Shown: one piece after another, positions 7,299-13,544 of the stretch
How the letters are laid out: each line of letters begins with the position of its first letter
Position numbering within the stretch: the first letter of the stretch is position 1
DNA from: Candidatus Methylarchaceae archaeon HK01M
GTDB lineage: Archaea; Thermoproteota; Nitrososphaeria; Nitrososphaerales; JACAEJ01
Assembly: GCA_024256245.1 (NCBI GenBank)
Contig: JAKLZD010000100.1
Span: forward strand, 1 to 14,323
Direction: 5' to 3'
DNA: 14,323 nucleotides
Program-made: the position numbers and the translations under genes
Notes under the pieces: model-generated
The model's database searches: none
What the model was told of the DNA's origin: nothing
Seen by the model: only the letters and a program-made list of their open reading frames with translations

Positions 7299-8027
7299 TC
7301 ATCCTTCTCTTGCTTTGACCAATCTTTTCCAAAAGGACTTATAAAGAAAGCTTTTCTCGTCTAGGCTCAGAAGTCTCTCCAACATCGGTTTGTTTACTGT
7401 AAAGGCAAGCAAGCAGAGAGGAATATAGTGACGCATCGCCATATCTACTGCACCTATAAAGGCTTGTGGCTTGTCGTAGGTTGTGAAGGAAACCAGCAAA
7501 CCACAGCCCGCACTTACCGTGGTTCTAATCAGATCGGGAATCATCTCTGGAGAATGATACAAAGCTCCATGAATCAGCGCAGACAATTGGTCTGGGTTTA
7601 CCAAGAAGGTAAATGAAATTGCTCTTTCTAAATGCTCTTCTTTAAAAGGCCCTATCAGAACGTATTCTTTTCTTGGGCAGTACCTCACCATGTTCTTTAT
7701 CCATTCTTCTGTTATTTCTAAGGATGACTTCAAACCTTCTTCCTCGTATAGAAAGTTTTTAAGGTTGGAATCTTCGATTTCGATCCCAAGCAAGAATCTT
7801 GCTCCTCCTCTGCAGCCGTACCTTTCCTTAGATAGAACAAGGGTCTTCCCCTCTTTCCAAGACTTGTAGCTTGCCCATATGCACTGATTTGTTTTAGGTT
7901 TGACGACTGGCTTAAATTCTTCATATGCAGCAGATTCGTATAGAGCTATTAAAGGCTCTTCCAATTGAAGTGCTTGACATAGGGTTTGGATATTCATTTT
8001 TCTGTTTCGGATTTTGTCTAAAGGCAT
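7299..8027 (-). CDS. DUF169 family protein
   Basis: A 242-residue soluble protein of the DUF169 family (COG2043), widespread in archaea and anaerobes and without a proven function. Visible family marks are an N-terminal domain with 'EEPLIALY', Cys49 followed by 'W.SYKSWKEGKTLVLS', the RYGCRGGARFLLG motif (70-81), a central RYCPRKEYVLIGPF (115-128), and the C-terminal VSAGCGLL (171-178) followed by 'QAFIGAVDMAMR'. The spaced cysteines (49, 72, 117, 175) suggest metal, cluster or thiol chemistry, but no ligand is known to me. The first in-frame start is ATG 8027; Met11 (ATG at 7997) would also fit, because family members often start near that point. No ribosome binding site precedes either. A strong palindrome lies immediately upstream. 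The gene converges on sufB and lies downstream of korB on the same strand. Confidence 0.82.
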   Translation of the reverse strand: MPLDKIRNRKMNIQTLCQALQLEEPLIALYESAAYEEFKPVVKPKTNQCIWASYKSWKEGKTLVLSKERYGCRGGARFLLGIEIEDSNLKNFLYEEEGLKSSLEITEEWIKNMVRYCPRKEYVLIGPFKEEHLERAISFTFLVNPDQLSALIHGALYHSPEMIPDLIRTTVSAGCGLLVSFTTYDKPQAFIGAVDMAMRHYIPLCLLAFTVNKPMLERLLSLDEKSFLYKSFWKRLVKAREG

Positions 8028-8047
8028 TTAATAAAATCTTTTATTAA
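8028..8047. repeat. 20-bp palindrome directly upstream of the DUF169 start codon
   Basis: TTAATAAAA and TTTTATTAA are perfect 9-bp inverted arms around a 2-nt centre (TC). The element touches the ATG at 8027 and is A/T-only outside the centre. It contains a TATA-like stretch on the minus strand, so it may be a repressor operator overlapping the promoter. If its TATA is used, transcription would start near or after ATG 8027, which would favour the internal ATG at 7997. Confidence 0.5.
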
Positions 8048-8054
8048 CTTACTC

Positions 8055-8083
8055 TAAAGGGAAAAAGGAACGGAAGGAAACCT
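8055..8083 (-). terminator. Pyrimidine-rich tract downstream of korB
   Basis: On the minus strand this is a run of T and C with a TTCCTTTTTCCC core, 83-111 nt past the korB stop. Pyrimidine/T tracts of this type are typical archaeal transcription end sites. A small hairpin, GTTGA-ATTA-TCAAC as read on + (8118-8131), lies between it and the stop. The call is weak and rests on composition. Confidence 0.3.
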
Positions 8084-8165
8084 AAATCTGATGATCTATG
8101 TTTTCCTTCTTGGTAAAGTTGAATTATCAACGTCGAAATAGGCATCCAATAATCTTAGAATGCTT

Positions 8166-9023
8166 TTACATGAATTCTTTTATCAACCTTTCAAACTGTT
8201 TTGGCTCGATCTTCTGATTGACAAGGGGCATATCCTCAATGGCTGGGAATAACTCTTCAAAGGCAGGTCTCTCCTCCTTGTAGAAGACGCCTATAGGGAT
8301 TCTCTCGCCCCATTCCTGGGCCTTCTTAAAGGCGGCAAGCCTTTCCGTGGCATCGTAACCCTCTTCCTCACCCATCTTGTAAACCCTCTCCTTATACCAT
8401 GAGTAGGTATTCAGATGGTTGAAGGTAACACAGGGCTGGAGAATGTCGATTAATGCGAACCCTCGGTGATTCACCGCCTCTTTGATCATCTGAACCAGAT
8501 GAGGAACATCCCCTGAGAAACTTCGGGCAACAAAGCTCGCCCCCAATGCCAAGGCTAAAGAGATGGGGTTTAGAGGGGTCGAAACCACTCCTCTTGGCGT
8601 GCTCTTTGTCACAAAACCCAAGTCACTTGTAGGTGATGCCTGACCTTTGGTCAACCCGTAGATCTGGTTGTTATGTACAAGATATTTCACGCCTATATTT
8701 CTTCTTATGGTATGAATTAGATGATTTCCTCCTTCACCATATCCATCACCGTCTCCTCCTACTGCAAAGACATGCAGTCTATGATTCACGAGCTTAGCTG
8801 CAGTAGCTACTGGAAGGGTTCTGCCGTGAAGACCGTTAAATAGGTTGCACTTCATGTAGTGTGGTAGCTTGCTAGACTGTCCTATCCCTGAAACCATCAG
8901 GACTTCATGAGGGGAGATTCCGAGTTCGACTAGAGCTTTCTTCACTGCGACGAGTATGCCAAAGTTGCCGCATCCAGGACACCAAGCAGTCTCTCCACCC
9001 TGATAATCCTTGAGTGTAACCAT
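8166..9023 (-). CDS. korB: 2-oxoacid:ferredoxin oxidoreductase, beta subunit
   Basis: The TPP-binding catalytic subunit of an enzyme that oxidatively decarboxylates 2-oxoacids to acyl-CoA with ferredoxin as acceptor (or runs in reverse). The 285 residues hold WCPGCGNFGIL (14-24, cluster ligands Cys15 and Cys18), the TPP/Mg motif GGDGDGYGEGGNH (89-101) followed by 'NNQIYGLTKGQASPTS', and a C-terminal 'LIDILQPCVTFN' (Cys198 as the last cluster ligand). The spot where Sulfolobus-type enzymes have the third cysteine (SGIGC) reads SGIGQ (Gln49); Cys59 lies ten residues further on. ATG 9023 starts one base after the korA stop, and a near-ideal GGAGGTGA (9033-9040) lies nine bases upstream inside korA. 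The substrate (2-oxoglutarate, pyruvate or broad) cannot be decided from sequence. Confidence 0.92.
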   Translation of the reverse strand: MVTLKDYQGGETAWCPGCGNFGILVAVKKALVELGISPHEVLMVSGIGQSSKLPHYMKCNLFNGLHGRTLPVATAAKLVNHRLHVFAVGGDGDGYGEGGNHLIHTIRRNIGVKYLVHNNQIYGLTKGQASPTSDLGFVTKSTPRGVVSTPLNPISLALALGASFVARSFSGDVPHLVQMIKEAVNHRGFALIDILQPCVTFNHLNTYSWYKERVYKMGEEEGYDATERLAAFKKAQEWGERIPIGVFYKEERPAFEELFPAIEDMPLVNQKIEPKQFERLIKEFM

Positions 9024-9024
9024 C

Positions 9025-10746
9025 TTAGGCTTTCACCTCCATCTTGAAGGCTTGAATTATGTAATTGCTTGTAATCGGTCGCCCATCGTATCTAAGGATC
9101 TTGTTTGTAATCGGTATTCCTGTTTCGGCTCGAAGGACTCTCGCCAGCTGGCTTGTAGCGTTACTTTCTACCATGACTCTCTTTTCTGAGTCTTTCAAAG
9201 CATCTATGACTGCGTCTGTAGGGAATGGCCAGAGGGCGTTGAAATGAAGCATCCTTACCTTGATCCCTTCTTCATTTAGGAGATCTACAGCTTCTCTAAT
9301 AGCGCCATAGGTAGAGCCCCAGCCTAGAAAAACCGTTCTTGCCTTACTAGGGCCATAGGATAGAGGAACCATCTCCTTCTCCAATCCCTTGGTCTTCCAA
9401 AGCCTTTTCTGAACCATCTTGACACGAATTTCAGCGGACTCTGTGATATGGCCGTCTTCCGTATGTTCATCGCTATCCGTGACTACAAGCACTCCTGGAT
9501 ACCCTGGAAGTGCCCGAGGAGAGATTCCGGATTCGGTGAATTTATGTCTGACATAGTCTTTGATCTTTGAAGCCTTCTCCTCGGAGAGCAGCTCTCCCCT
9601 ATCGATAACTATCTTGGAGAAGTCGAATCGATCCACGGTGCAATAAGAGTCTGCCAGATATTCGTCTGTCAGAACTACAACAGGGATCTGATATCTTTCA
9701 GCTATGTTGAAGGCTTTATTCATCAGGTAGAAGGCGTCTTCCGCATTTCTTGGCGCCAGTATAGCTCTAGCGAACTCTCCATGAGAGGTATGAATAACAA
9801 ACCCTAGCTCACCCTGTTCAGTTCTAGTTGGGAAGCCTGTACTTGGACCTGGTCTCTGACCTAATACGACTACAACAGGAGTTTCTGTCATGCCTGCAAG
9901 GCTGAATGCTTCAACCATAAGCGAGAATCCCCCTCCCGATGTGGCAGTCATGGCTCTTACACCTGTGAAGGAAGCGCCTATAGCCATGTTCAGGGCTGCT
10001 ATTTCATCTTCCGCCTGCTCCACTACAAGGTTGAAGTCACTTGACTTGTTCATCATGTACTGTAATATTCCTGTTGAAGGTGTCATGGGATAGCCGCTCA
10101 TGAATTTGCACCCTGCTGCTAAGGCACCTAAGGCAACGGCTTCGTTTCCATTGATCAGAATTCTTCTGGGGCCTTTAACTGGTTTTAGTTCACATGCCAC
10201 CTCTCCTTTAAAATTCTCCTCGGCGTATCTGTATCCTGCCTCAGCTGCCTTGATGTTATCCTCTGCAACACGTTCGCTCTTTGCCCTAAAGGTTTCTTTC
10301 AGAACTTCACTTAATATGCCGAAGTCGTATTTGACGAGGCTGAGGGCCGCTCCAGTGGCCACAGTGTTGGCAAATATCTTGTTCCCAGAGGTTTCCACAG
10401 CCAAGCGTTCAAAGGGTACATCAAATTGAGAAGGGTCTTTCTTTTCGATCTTGGTCTTCTCTCCGTCAAATACTGATACCCCTTTCTGACTCAGAGCTTT
10501 CGTGTGCAGGTCGACAGTTTCTCTGTTTAGGGCGATCAGTAGATCTACCTTCTCTGAAGTTCCGTAGACAGGGTTCTCGGAAACCCTTATGTGGAAGAAG
10601 TTGTGGCCTCCCCTTATCCTTGACTCGTAGTCCTGTGAAGCATGCACGTGCAGGTTTCCTCTTGCCAAGGTCTTTACCAAGATGTATCCGATAGTTTGAA
10701 TGCCTTGCCCTGCTTCACCGCCCACTCGAAAGTTAAATTCAACCAT
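9025..10746 (-). CDS. korA: 2-oxoacid:ferredoxin oxidoreductase, fused gamma-alpha subunit
   Basis: This chain joins the gamma domain (about residues 1-190) to the alpha domain (about 195-573), as in two-subunit archaeal oxidoreductases. The gamma part has 'FRVGGEAGQGIQTIG' and 'DYESRIRGGHNFFHIRVS'. The alpha part has 'INGNEAVALGALAAGCKFMSGYPMTPST', in which YPMTP (219-223) is the substrate-side motif usually YPITP, then 'VEQAEDEIAALNMAIGASFTG', 'TSGGGFSLM.E' and 'VVVLGQRPGPSTGFPTRTEQ'. With KorB it makes an alpha-beta enzyme; no separate delta (ferredoxin-like) gene is present. I chose ATG 10746 because a TATA box is centred 26 nt upstream, which implies a leaderless mRNA starting at the ATG, and because the product then begins right before the gamma domain. 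The frame extends upstream to a TTG at 10779, which lies upstream of the TATA box. Confidence 0.93.
   Translation of the reverse strand: MVEFNFRVGGEAGQGIQTIGYILVKTLARGNLHVHASQDYESRIRGGHNFFHIRVSENPVYGTSEKVDLLIALNRETVDLHTKALSQKGVSVFDGEKTKIEKKDPSQFDVPFERLAVETSGNKIFANTVATGAALSLVKYDFGILSEVLKETFRAKSERVAEDNIKAAEAGYRYAEENFKGEVACELKPVKGPRRILINGNEAVALGALAAGCKFMSGYPMTPSTGILQYMMNKSSDFNLVVEQAEDEIAALNMAIGASFTGVRAMTATSGGGFSLMVEAFSLAGMTETPVVVVLGQRPGPSTGFPTRTEQGELGFVIHTSHGEFARAILAPRNAEDAFYLMNKAFNIAERYQIPVVVLTDEYLADSYCTVDRFDFSKIVIDRGELLSEEKASKIKDYVRHKFTESGISPRALPGYPGVLVVTDSDEHTEDGHITESAEIRVKMVQKRLWKTKGLEKEMVPLSYGPSKARTVFLGWGSTYGAIREAVDLLNEEGIKVRMLHFNALWPFPTDAVIDALKDSEKRVMVESNATSQLARVLRAETGIPITNKILRYDGRPITSNYIIQAFKMEVKA
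9033..9040 (-). promoter_or_regulatory. Strong ribosome binding site for korB inside korA
   Basis: GGAGGTGA on the minus strand is a full match to the anti-Shine-Dalgarno core and sits nine bases before ATG 9023. It encodes part of the last residues of KorA (Met-Glu-Val-Lys) and indicates tightly coupled, high-level korB translation. Confidence 0.75.
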
Positions 10747-10768
10747 ATTTTCGAAATGTCCTTCAGAG

Positions 10769-10775
10769 TATATAA
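10769..10775 (-). promoter_or_regulatory. TATA box of the korAB operon
   Basis: TTATATA on the minus strand, centred at 10772, is 26 nt upstream of ATG 10746. This is the exact geometry for a leaderless archaeal transcript. No purine-rich BRE is evident just upstream. Confidence 0.6.
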
Positions 10776-10884
10776 GCAATAATAAGTTAAGTAGACTATC
10801 GAAACTTCAGAATATCATAAAGATGGTTTAGTGAAAGCATTCTAACTATAGAAGTACGAATAAAAGTTAAATTGGCTATTCTTT

Positions 10885-10922
10885 GGCCGGGTGTGGCCTT
10901 GGCCCTTGTAAAGACCTTTACA
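10885..10922 (-). terminator. GC-rich block plus 7-bp inverted repeat after the four-Cys mini-gene
   Basis: Read on +, three GGCC units (10885-10888, 10895-10898, 10901-10904) are followed by TGTAAAG-AC-CTTTACA (10907-10922), a perfect inverted repeat with 7-bp arms. On the minus strand it lies 22 nt after the stop of the small gene and about 130 nt before the korA TATA box. It may end the small transcript or bind a regulator of korAB. The local GC richness contrasts with the AT-rich surroundings. Confidence 0.35.
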
Positions 10923-10943
10923 TCCTACAGTATGGCTTCTATC

Positions 10944-11081
10944 TTATTTTTCTGAATTTGGCTTCTGCAGATAGAATTCCGGTTCACATAAGGGGCACAT
11001 GTCGTATATGGTGCCGTCGGTCCCTCGAAGCGGGCACTCATTGCTACCGTACTTTTGGCAGAGGAGCCTGAGGTTACTCAT
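10944..11081 (-). CDS. Small four-cysteine protein (45 aa), putative zinc-binding
   Basis: An uninterrupted frame from ATG 11081 to TAA 10944 codes for 45 residues, too short for most gene callers. The protein reads MSNLRLLCQKYGSNECPLRG and continues to a CPLC knuckle. Its four cysteines fall as Cys8, Cys16, Cys29 and Cys32, a C-x7-C-x12-C-x2-C array that suggests one zinc site or a small cluster. GGTG (11086-11089) lies four bases before the ATG, matching the ribosome binding site seen at sufB, and a TATA-like TTTATTAG lies at 11113-11120. The overlapping + strand frame (10883-11071) has no such support. I do not recognise the family. It is divergent from amrS and upstream of korAB on the same strand, so a regulatory or redox accessory role is possible but unproven. 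Confidence 0.6.
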   Translation of the reverse strand: MSNLRLLCQKYGSNECPLRGTDGTIYDMCPLCEPEFYLQKPNSEK

Positions 11082-11273
11082 CAAACACCAAGTTTAGATG
11101 ATAAAAGTATCTCTAATAAATTCTTTCATTAACTTTTTGAATAGAGTAGTTGATGCACTATTTCATAAGGCATATCTTCGATTCAGTAACTTTTTGTCTT
11201 TTCCAATACCTTCTAATAGAAGCTTCGGCTACTTTACGTTAGTATATATGAAGGGTTTTTCGATGTGCCAAGG

Positions 11274-11282
11274 TTTAAATTT
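11274..11282 (+). promoter_or_regulatory. TATA-like box before amrS
   Basis: TTTAAATTT, centred at 11278, would place the transcript start near 11304, just before the GGGGAG ribosome binding site at 11306-11311. A second candidate, GTATATATG, lies at 11242-11250. Identified by eye. Confidence 0.4.
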
Positions 11283-11317
11283 TTGAAGTATACAAAATCT
11301 AAGTTGGGGAGATTGTA

Positions 11318-12328
11318 ATTAAAGAAGGCATGTTCTACGAGAAACTCGGAGAGGAAGTTGTCCACTGTCATCTATGTAGCCACCACTGTAGAATCAAAAA
11401 AGGCAAAAGAGGAATCTGCGGAGTACGCGAGAACATAGACGGAACTCTGTACTCACTGGTTTACGGCAAACTTATAGCAAGATCCGTTGACCCTATCGAA
11501 AAGAAGCCTTTATTTCATTTTCTTCCAGGATCGCGAGCTTATTCCATAGCAACGGTTGGCTGTAATTTTCGTTGTTTAAACTGCCAGAACTTTGATATCT
11601 CGCAGATGCCTAAGCCTCAAAAACCTGTTATCGGCGATGATGTAACTCCCAATGAAATTGTCGATGCCGCAAAACGTTATAATTGTGAGAGTATAGCTTA
11701 CACGTATACGGAACCCACCATCTTCTTTGAATATGCTTATGAGACGGCTAAATTGGCCAGCAAAGAAGGCATAAAGAACATCTTCGTCACCAATGGATAC
11801 ATAACTGAGGAAGCTCTAAGTGCCATGGCGCCCTACTTAGACGCGGCCAATATCGACCTAAAAAGCTTCAAAGATGATTTCTATAGGAAGATATGTGGAG
11901 CCCGCTTAAAACATGTCTTAGATTCCATAAGGCTATACAAGGAGAAGGGAGTCTGGATCGAGATCACAACCTTGGTTATCCCGTCTCTTAATGACTCTGA
12001 AGAAAACTTCAAGAAGATTGCCGAATTCATAAAAGATCTTGATGAAAGTATCCCTTGGCACGTTACGCAGTTCTATCCGGCTTATAGGCTCTTAGATCTG
12101 CCACCAACTCCTGTAGAAACCCTCGATATAGCCAAGAAGATAGGGCTAGAAGTTGGGTTGAAGCATATTTATCAAGGGAATATTATTGGAGAAGGAGAAA
12201 ACACATACTGCCCTAACTGTAGAAGATTACTGATCGAACGATATGGTTATCGAGTTACTCGGTATGAGATTAAAGATTCAAGATGTCCCCATTGTAGTGA
12301 AAAGATATACGGAGTATGGATAAAGTAG
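11318..12328 (+). CDS. amrS: AmmeMemoRadiSam system radical SAM protein (AmrS)
   Basis: A radical SAM enzyme of the PflA-like COG1180 group. Numbered from ATG 11330 it has 332 residues. The N-terminal Cys cluster CHLCSHHC...GICG (Cys13, 16, 20, 30) comes first, then 'DPIEKKPLFHFLPGS' (54-68) and the radical SAM motif CNFRCLNC (78-85, CX3CX2C). The TIM-barrel follows, and the C-terminus has two zinc-ribbon-like knuckles, CPNC (294-297) and CPHC (319-322). The partner genes of the AmmeMemoRadiSam set (AMMECR1, MEMO) are not in this window, and the reaction is unknown. ATG 11330 has no ribosome binding site at a usable distance; GGGGAG (11306-11311) lies six bases before ATT 11318, and starting there gives a '(M)KEGMFYEKL' N-terminus as in relatives. 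I therefore place the start at ATT 11318, with ATG 11330 as the conservative option. Confidence 0.88.
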   Translation: MKEGMFYEKLGEEVVHCHLCSHHCRIKKGKRGICGVRENIDGTLYSLVYGKLIARSVDPIEKKPLFHFLPGSRAYSIATVGCNFRCLNCQNFDISQMPKPQKPVIGDDVTPNEIVDAAKRYNCESIAYTYTEPTIFFEYAYETAKLASKEGIKNIFVTNGYITEEALSAMAPYLDAANIDLKSFKDDFYRKICGARLKHVLDSIRLYKEKGVWIEITTLVIPSLNDSEENFKKIAEFIKDLDESIPWHVTQFYPAYRLLDLPPTPVETLDIAKKIGLEVGLKHIYQGNIIGEGENTYCPNCRRLLIERYGYRVTRYEIKDSRCPHCSEKIYGVWIK

Positions 12329-12354
12329 ATCTGGAAAGGCCTTTTTATCCTATT

Positions 12355-12488
12355 CTTAACCTGTTAAGACTTCTTATCATCTTTAGAATCGATCCGAGTT
12401 TTTATAATGTGAAGGTGAGAGGCGAAGATTAACGTATAGAGTAGTCTATAGGATTGTGTGAAGGCCACCTTGAATTTCCCAGATTCAA
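12355..12488. repeat. Three short inverted repeats in the amrS / sod convergent gap
   Basis: CTTAAC-CT-GTTAAG (12355-12368), TATAGA-GTAG-TCTATA (12435-12450) and TTGAAT-N7-ATTCAA (12470-12488) each have perfect 6-bp arms. A T-run (12342-12346), preceded by the palindrome AAAGGCCTTT (12335-12344), follows the amrS stop. The 182-nt gap separates two convergent genes, so these may be 3'-end structures. Each alone is short enough to occur by chance. Confidence 0.3.
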
Positions 12489-12510
12489 TAGATTACGGGC
12501 GTTGCAATGA

Positions 12511-13122
12511 TCATTTAGACAATCTTTCAAGCCTTTTGTTTACTTCATCCCAGTTTACGATGTTCCAGAATGCTTCGATGAATTTGCCTCTTTCGTTCTT
12601 ATAATCGATGTAGTATGCATGCTCATAGACATCTAGAACCATCAAAATTTCGAAATTAGGGTAGGTGTTGGTGTTATGCTTCTCGATCTGCATTATTATT
12701 GGTCTATTAATCTGCTTTTGGAAGGTTAGTGCTGCCCATCCAGATCCTTCTACGCTAGCAGCAGCTTGTGTGAACTCCTTTTTGAACCTTTCAAGACTCC
12801 CAAACTCCTTCGCTATAGCATCGCCCAGAATCCCACCTGGCTTTCCACCGCCTTTACCAGCTGGCTCTAAATTATCCCAGAATAATGAGTGGAGGATATG
12901 GCCGCCTATGTTGAAAGATAGGGCCTTTAAAGTAGATTTCATATCTAGATCGATACCATCCTTTCGTGCCTTTTCAAGATTCTCAAAGATTGCATTGGCA
13001 CCATTGACATATGATTGGTGATGCTTTTGGTGATGTATCTTTAACTGCTCTTCGGATATATGTGGTTCCAACTCCTTGTATCCGTAAGATAGTTTTGGTA
13101 GAACGTAATTGGTCTTTTCCAA
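12511..13122 (-). CDS. sod: Fe/Mn superoxide dismutase, archaeal type
   Basis: Converts superoxide to oxygen and hydrogen peroxide in the cytoplasm. The 203 residues are full length. The metal ligands are readable as His30 (IHHQKHH), His78 (GGHILHSLFW), Asp164 and His168 (LDVYEHAYYIDY), with the second-shell Tyr38. The stretch GKGGGKPGGILGDAI (89-103) with 'GSGWAALTF' is shared with the Sulfolobus enzyme and marks the archaeal tetrameric branch. Position 166 is Tyr where many bacterial enzymes have Trp (DVWEHAYY), as tolerated in this branch. Fe or Mn preference cannot be read safely. The start is TTG 13122: the product then opens with the family's 'Y.LPKL.Y.Y' and AGAGGTGAT (13131-13139) lies eight bases upstream. 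A TATA-like CTTAAAAC on the minus strand near 13166-13173 is a candidate promoter. It is convergent with amrS. Confidence 0.95.
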   Translation of the reverse strand: MEKTNYVLPKLSYGYKELEPHISEEQLKIHHQKHHQSYVNGANAIFENLEKARKDGIDLDMKSTLKALSFNIGGHILHSLFWDNLEPAGKGGGKPGGILGDAIAKEFGSLERFKKEFTQAAASVEGSGWAALTFQKQINRPIIMQIEKHNTNTYPNFEILMVLDVYEHAYYIDYKNERGKFIEAFWNIVNWDEVNKRLERLSK

Positions 13123-13544
13123 TTTTATATATCACCTCTTTTGTTCTGTTAGCTCACCATCTTTTGTTTTAAGTTTTATCATTTAGGCATTGGAAGTCAA
13201 CAATTTCATTCTCTATGGGGGTATCTAATCTCTTTCTGCAGACAAACTTCCCACTCATTCTTCTTACCATCCAAGAATCAAAATCGAGCAGACTTTTGAT
13301 CCTTTTAAGTGGGAATATTTAATGTAAGAAAGTCGATTAGTGGTTCTTCCAGGATTGTATAACTAGATACTTCTACTCAGTTCTCATGGAAAAGAAGTAA
13401 GTCTCTGATTCCTTGTCTTAAGCTCAGATGCTTTATTTCCAGCTTGAGAAATTTAAGACCTTCTTGGAGCTTTAAGGAGGAGTTACCTTTACTTGAAGTT
13501 TAAAGATTTATCTGACGAATAAGCCTAATAAGAGATAATCTGGG
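13123..13544. other. Divergent intergenic region between sod and the CoA-binding gene
   Basis: This 422-nt stretch holds the sod ribosome binding site (13131-13139, minus) and probable sod promoter. An open frame on the minus strand (13270 to 13169) codes for 33 residues (start MVRRMSGKFVCRKRLDTP) but has no ribosome binding site, so I do not call it a gene. TTCCCACT (13248-13255) and AGTGGGAA (13308-13315) form a perfect 8-bp inverted repeat 52 nt apart. On +, a strong AAGGAGGAG (13474-13482) is followed ten bases later by TTG 13493 and only nine codons. A TATA-like GTTTAAAG lies near 13499-13506, before the next gene. I see no RNA gene. Confidence 0.5.

Noticed and set aside
10885..10905. 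GC-rich GGCC cluster as part of a tRNA or structured RNA
   Set aside because: It cannot be folded by eye into a cloverleaf and lacks a GTTCGA-type loop. It was kept only as a possible terminator or regulatory block.
10883..11071. 62-codon + strand frame overlapping the four-Cys gene
   Set aside because: It has no ribosome binding site or plausible product. The opposite strand carries the better-supported 45-codon frame with GGTG site and spaced cysteines.
11098..11286. 62-codon + strand frame upstream of amrS
   Set aside because: No ribosome binding site, AT-driven composition (Phe, Asn, Leu, Ser rich) and no domain. It covers the region where amrS promoter elements are expected.
13169..13270. 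33-codon minus strand frame upstream of sod
   Set aside because: The protein looks plausible, but there is no ribosome binding site and no usable start further up before a stop. It overlaps the probable sod promoter. Kept only as a note in the intergenic entry.
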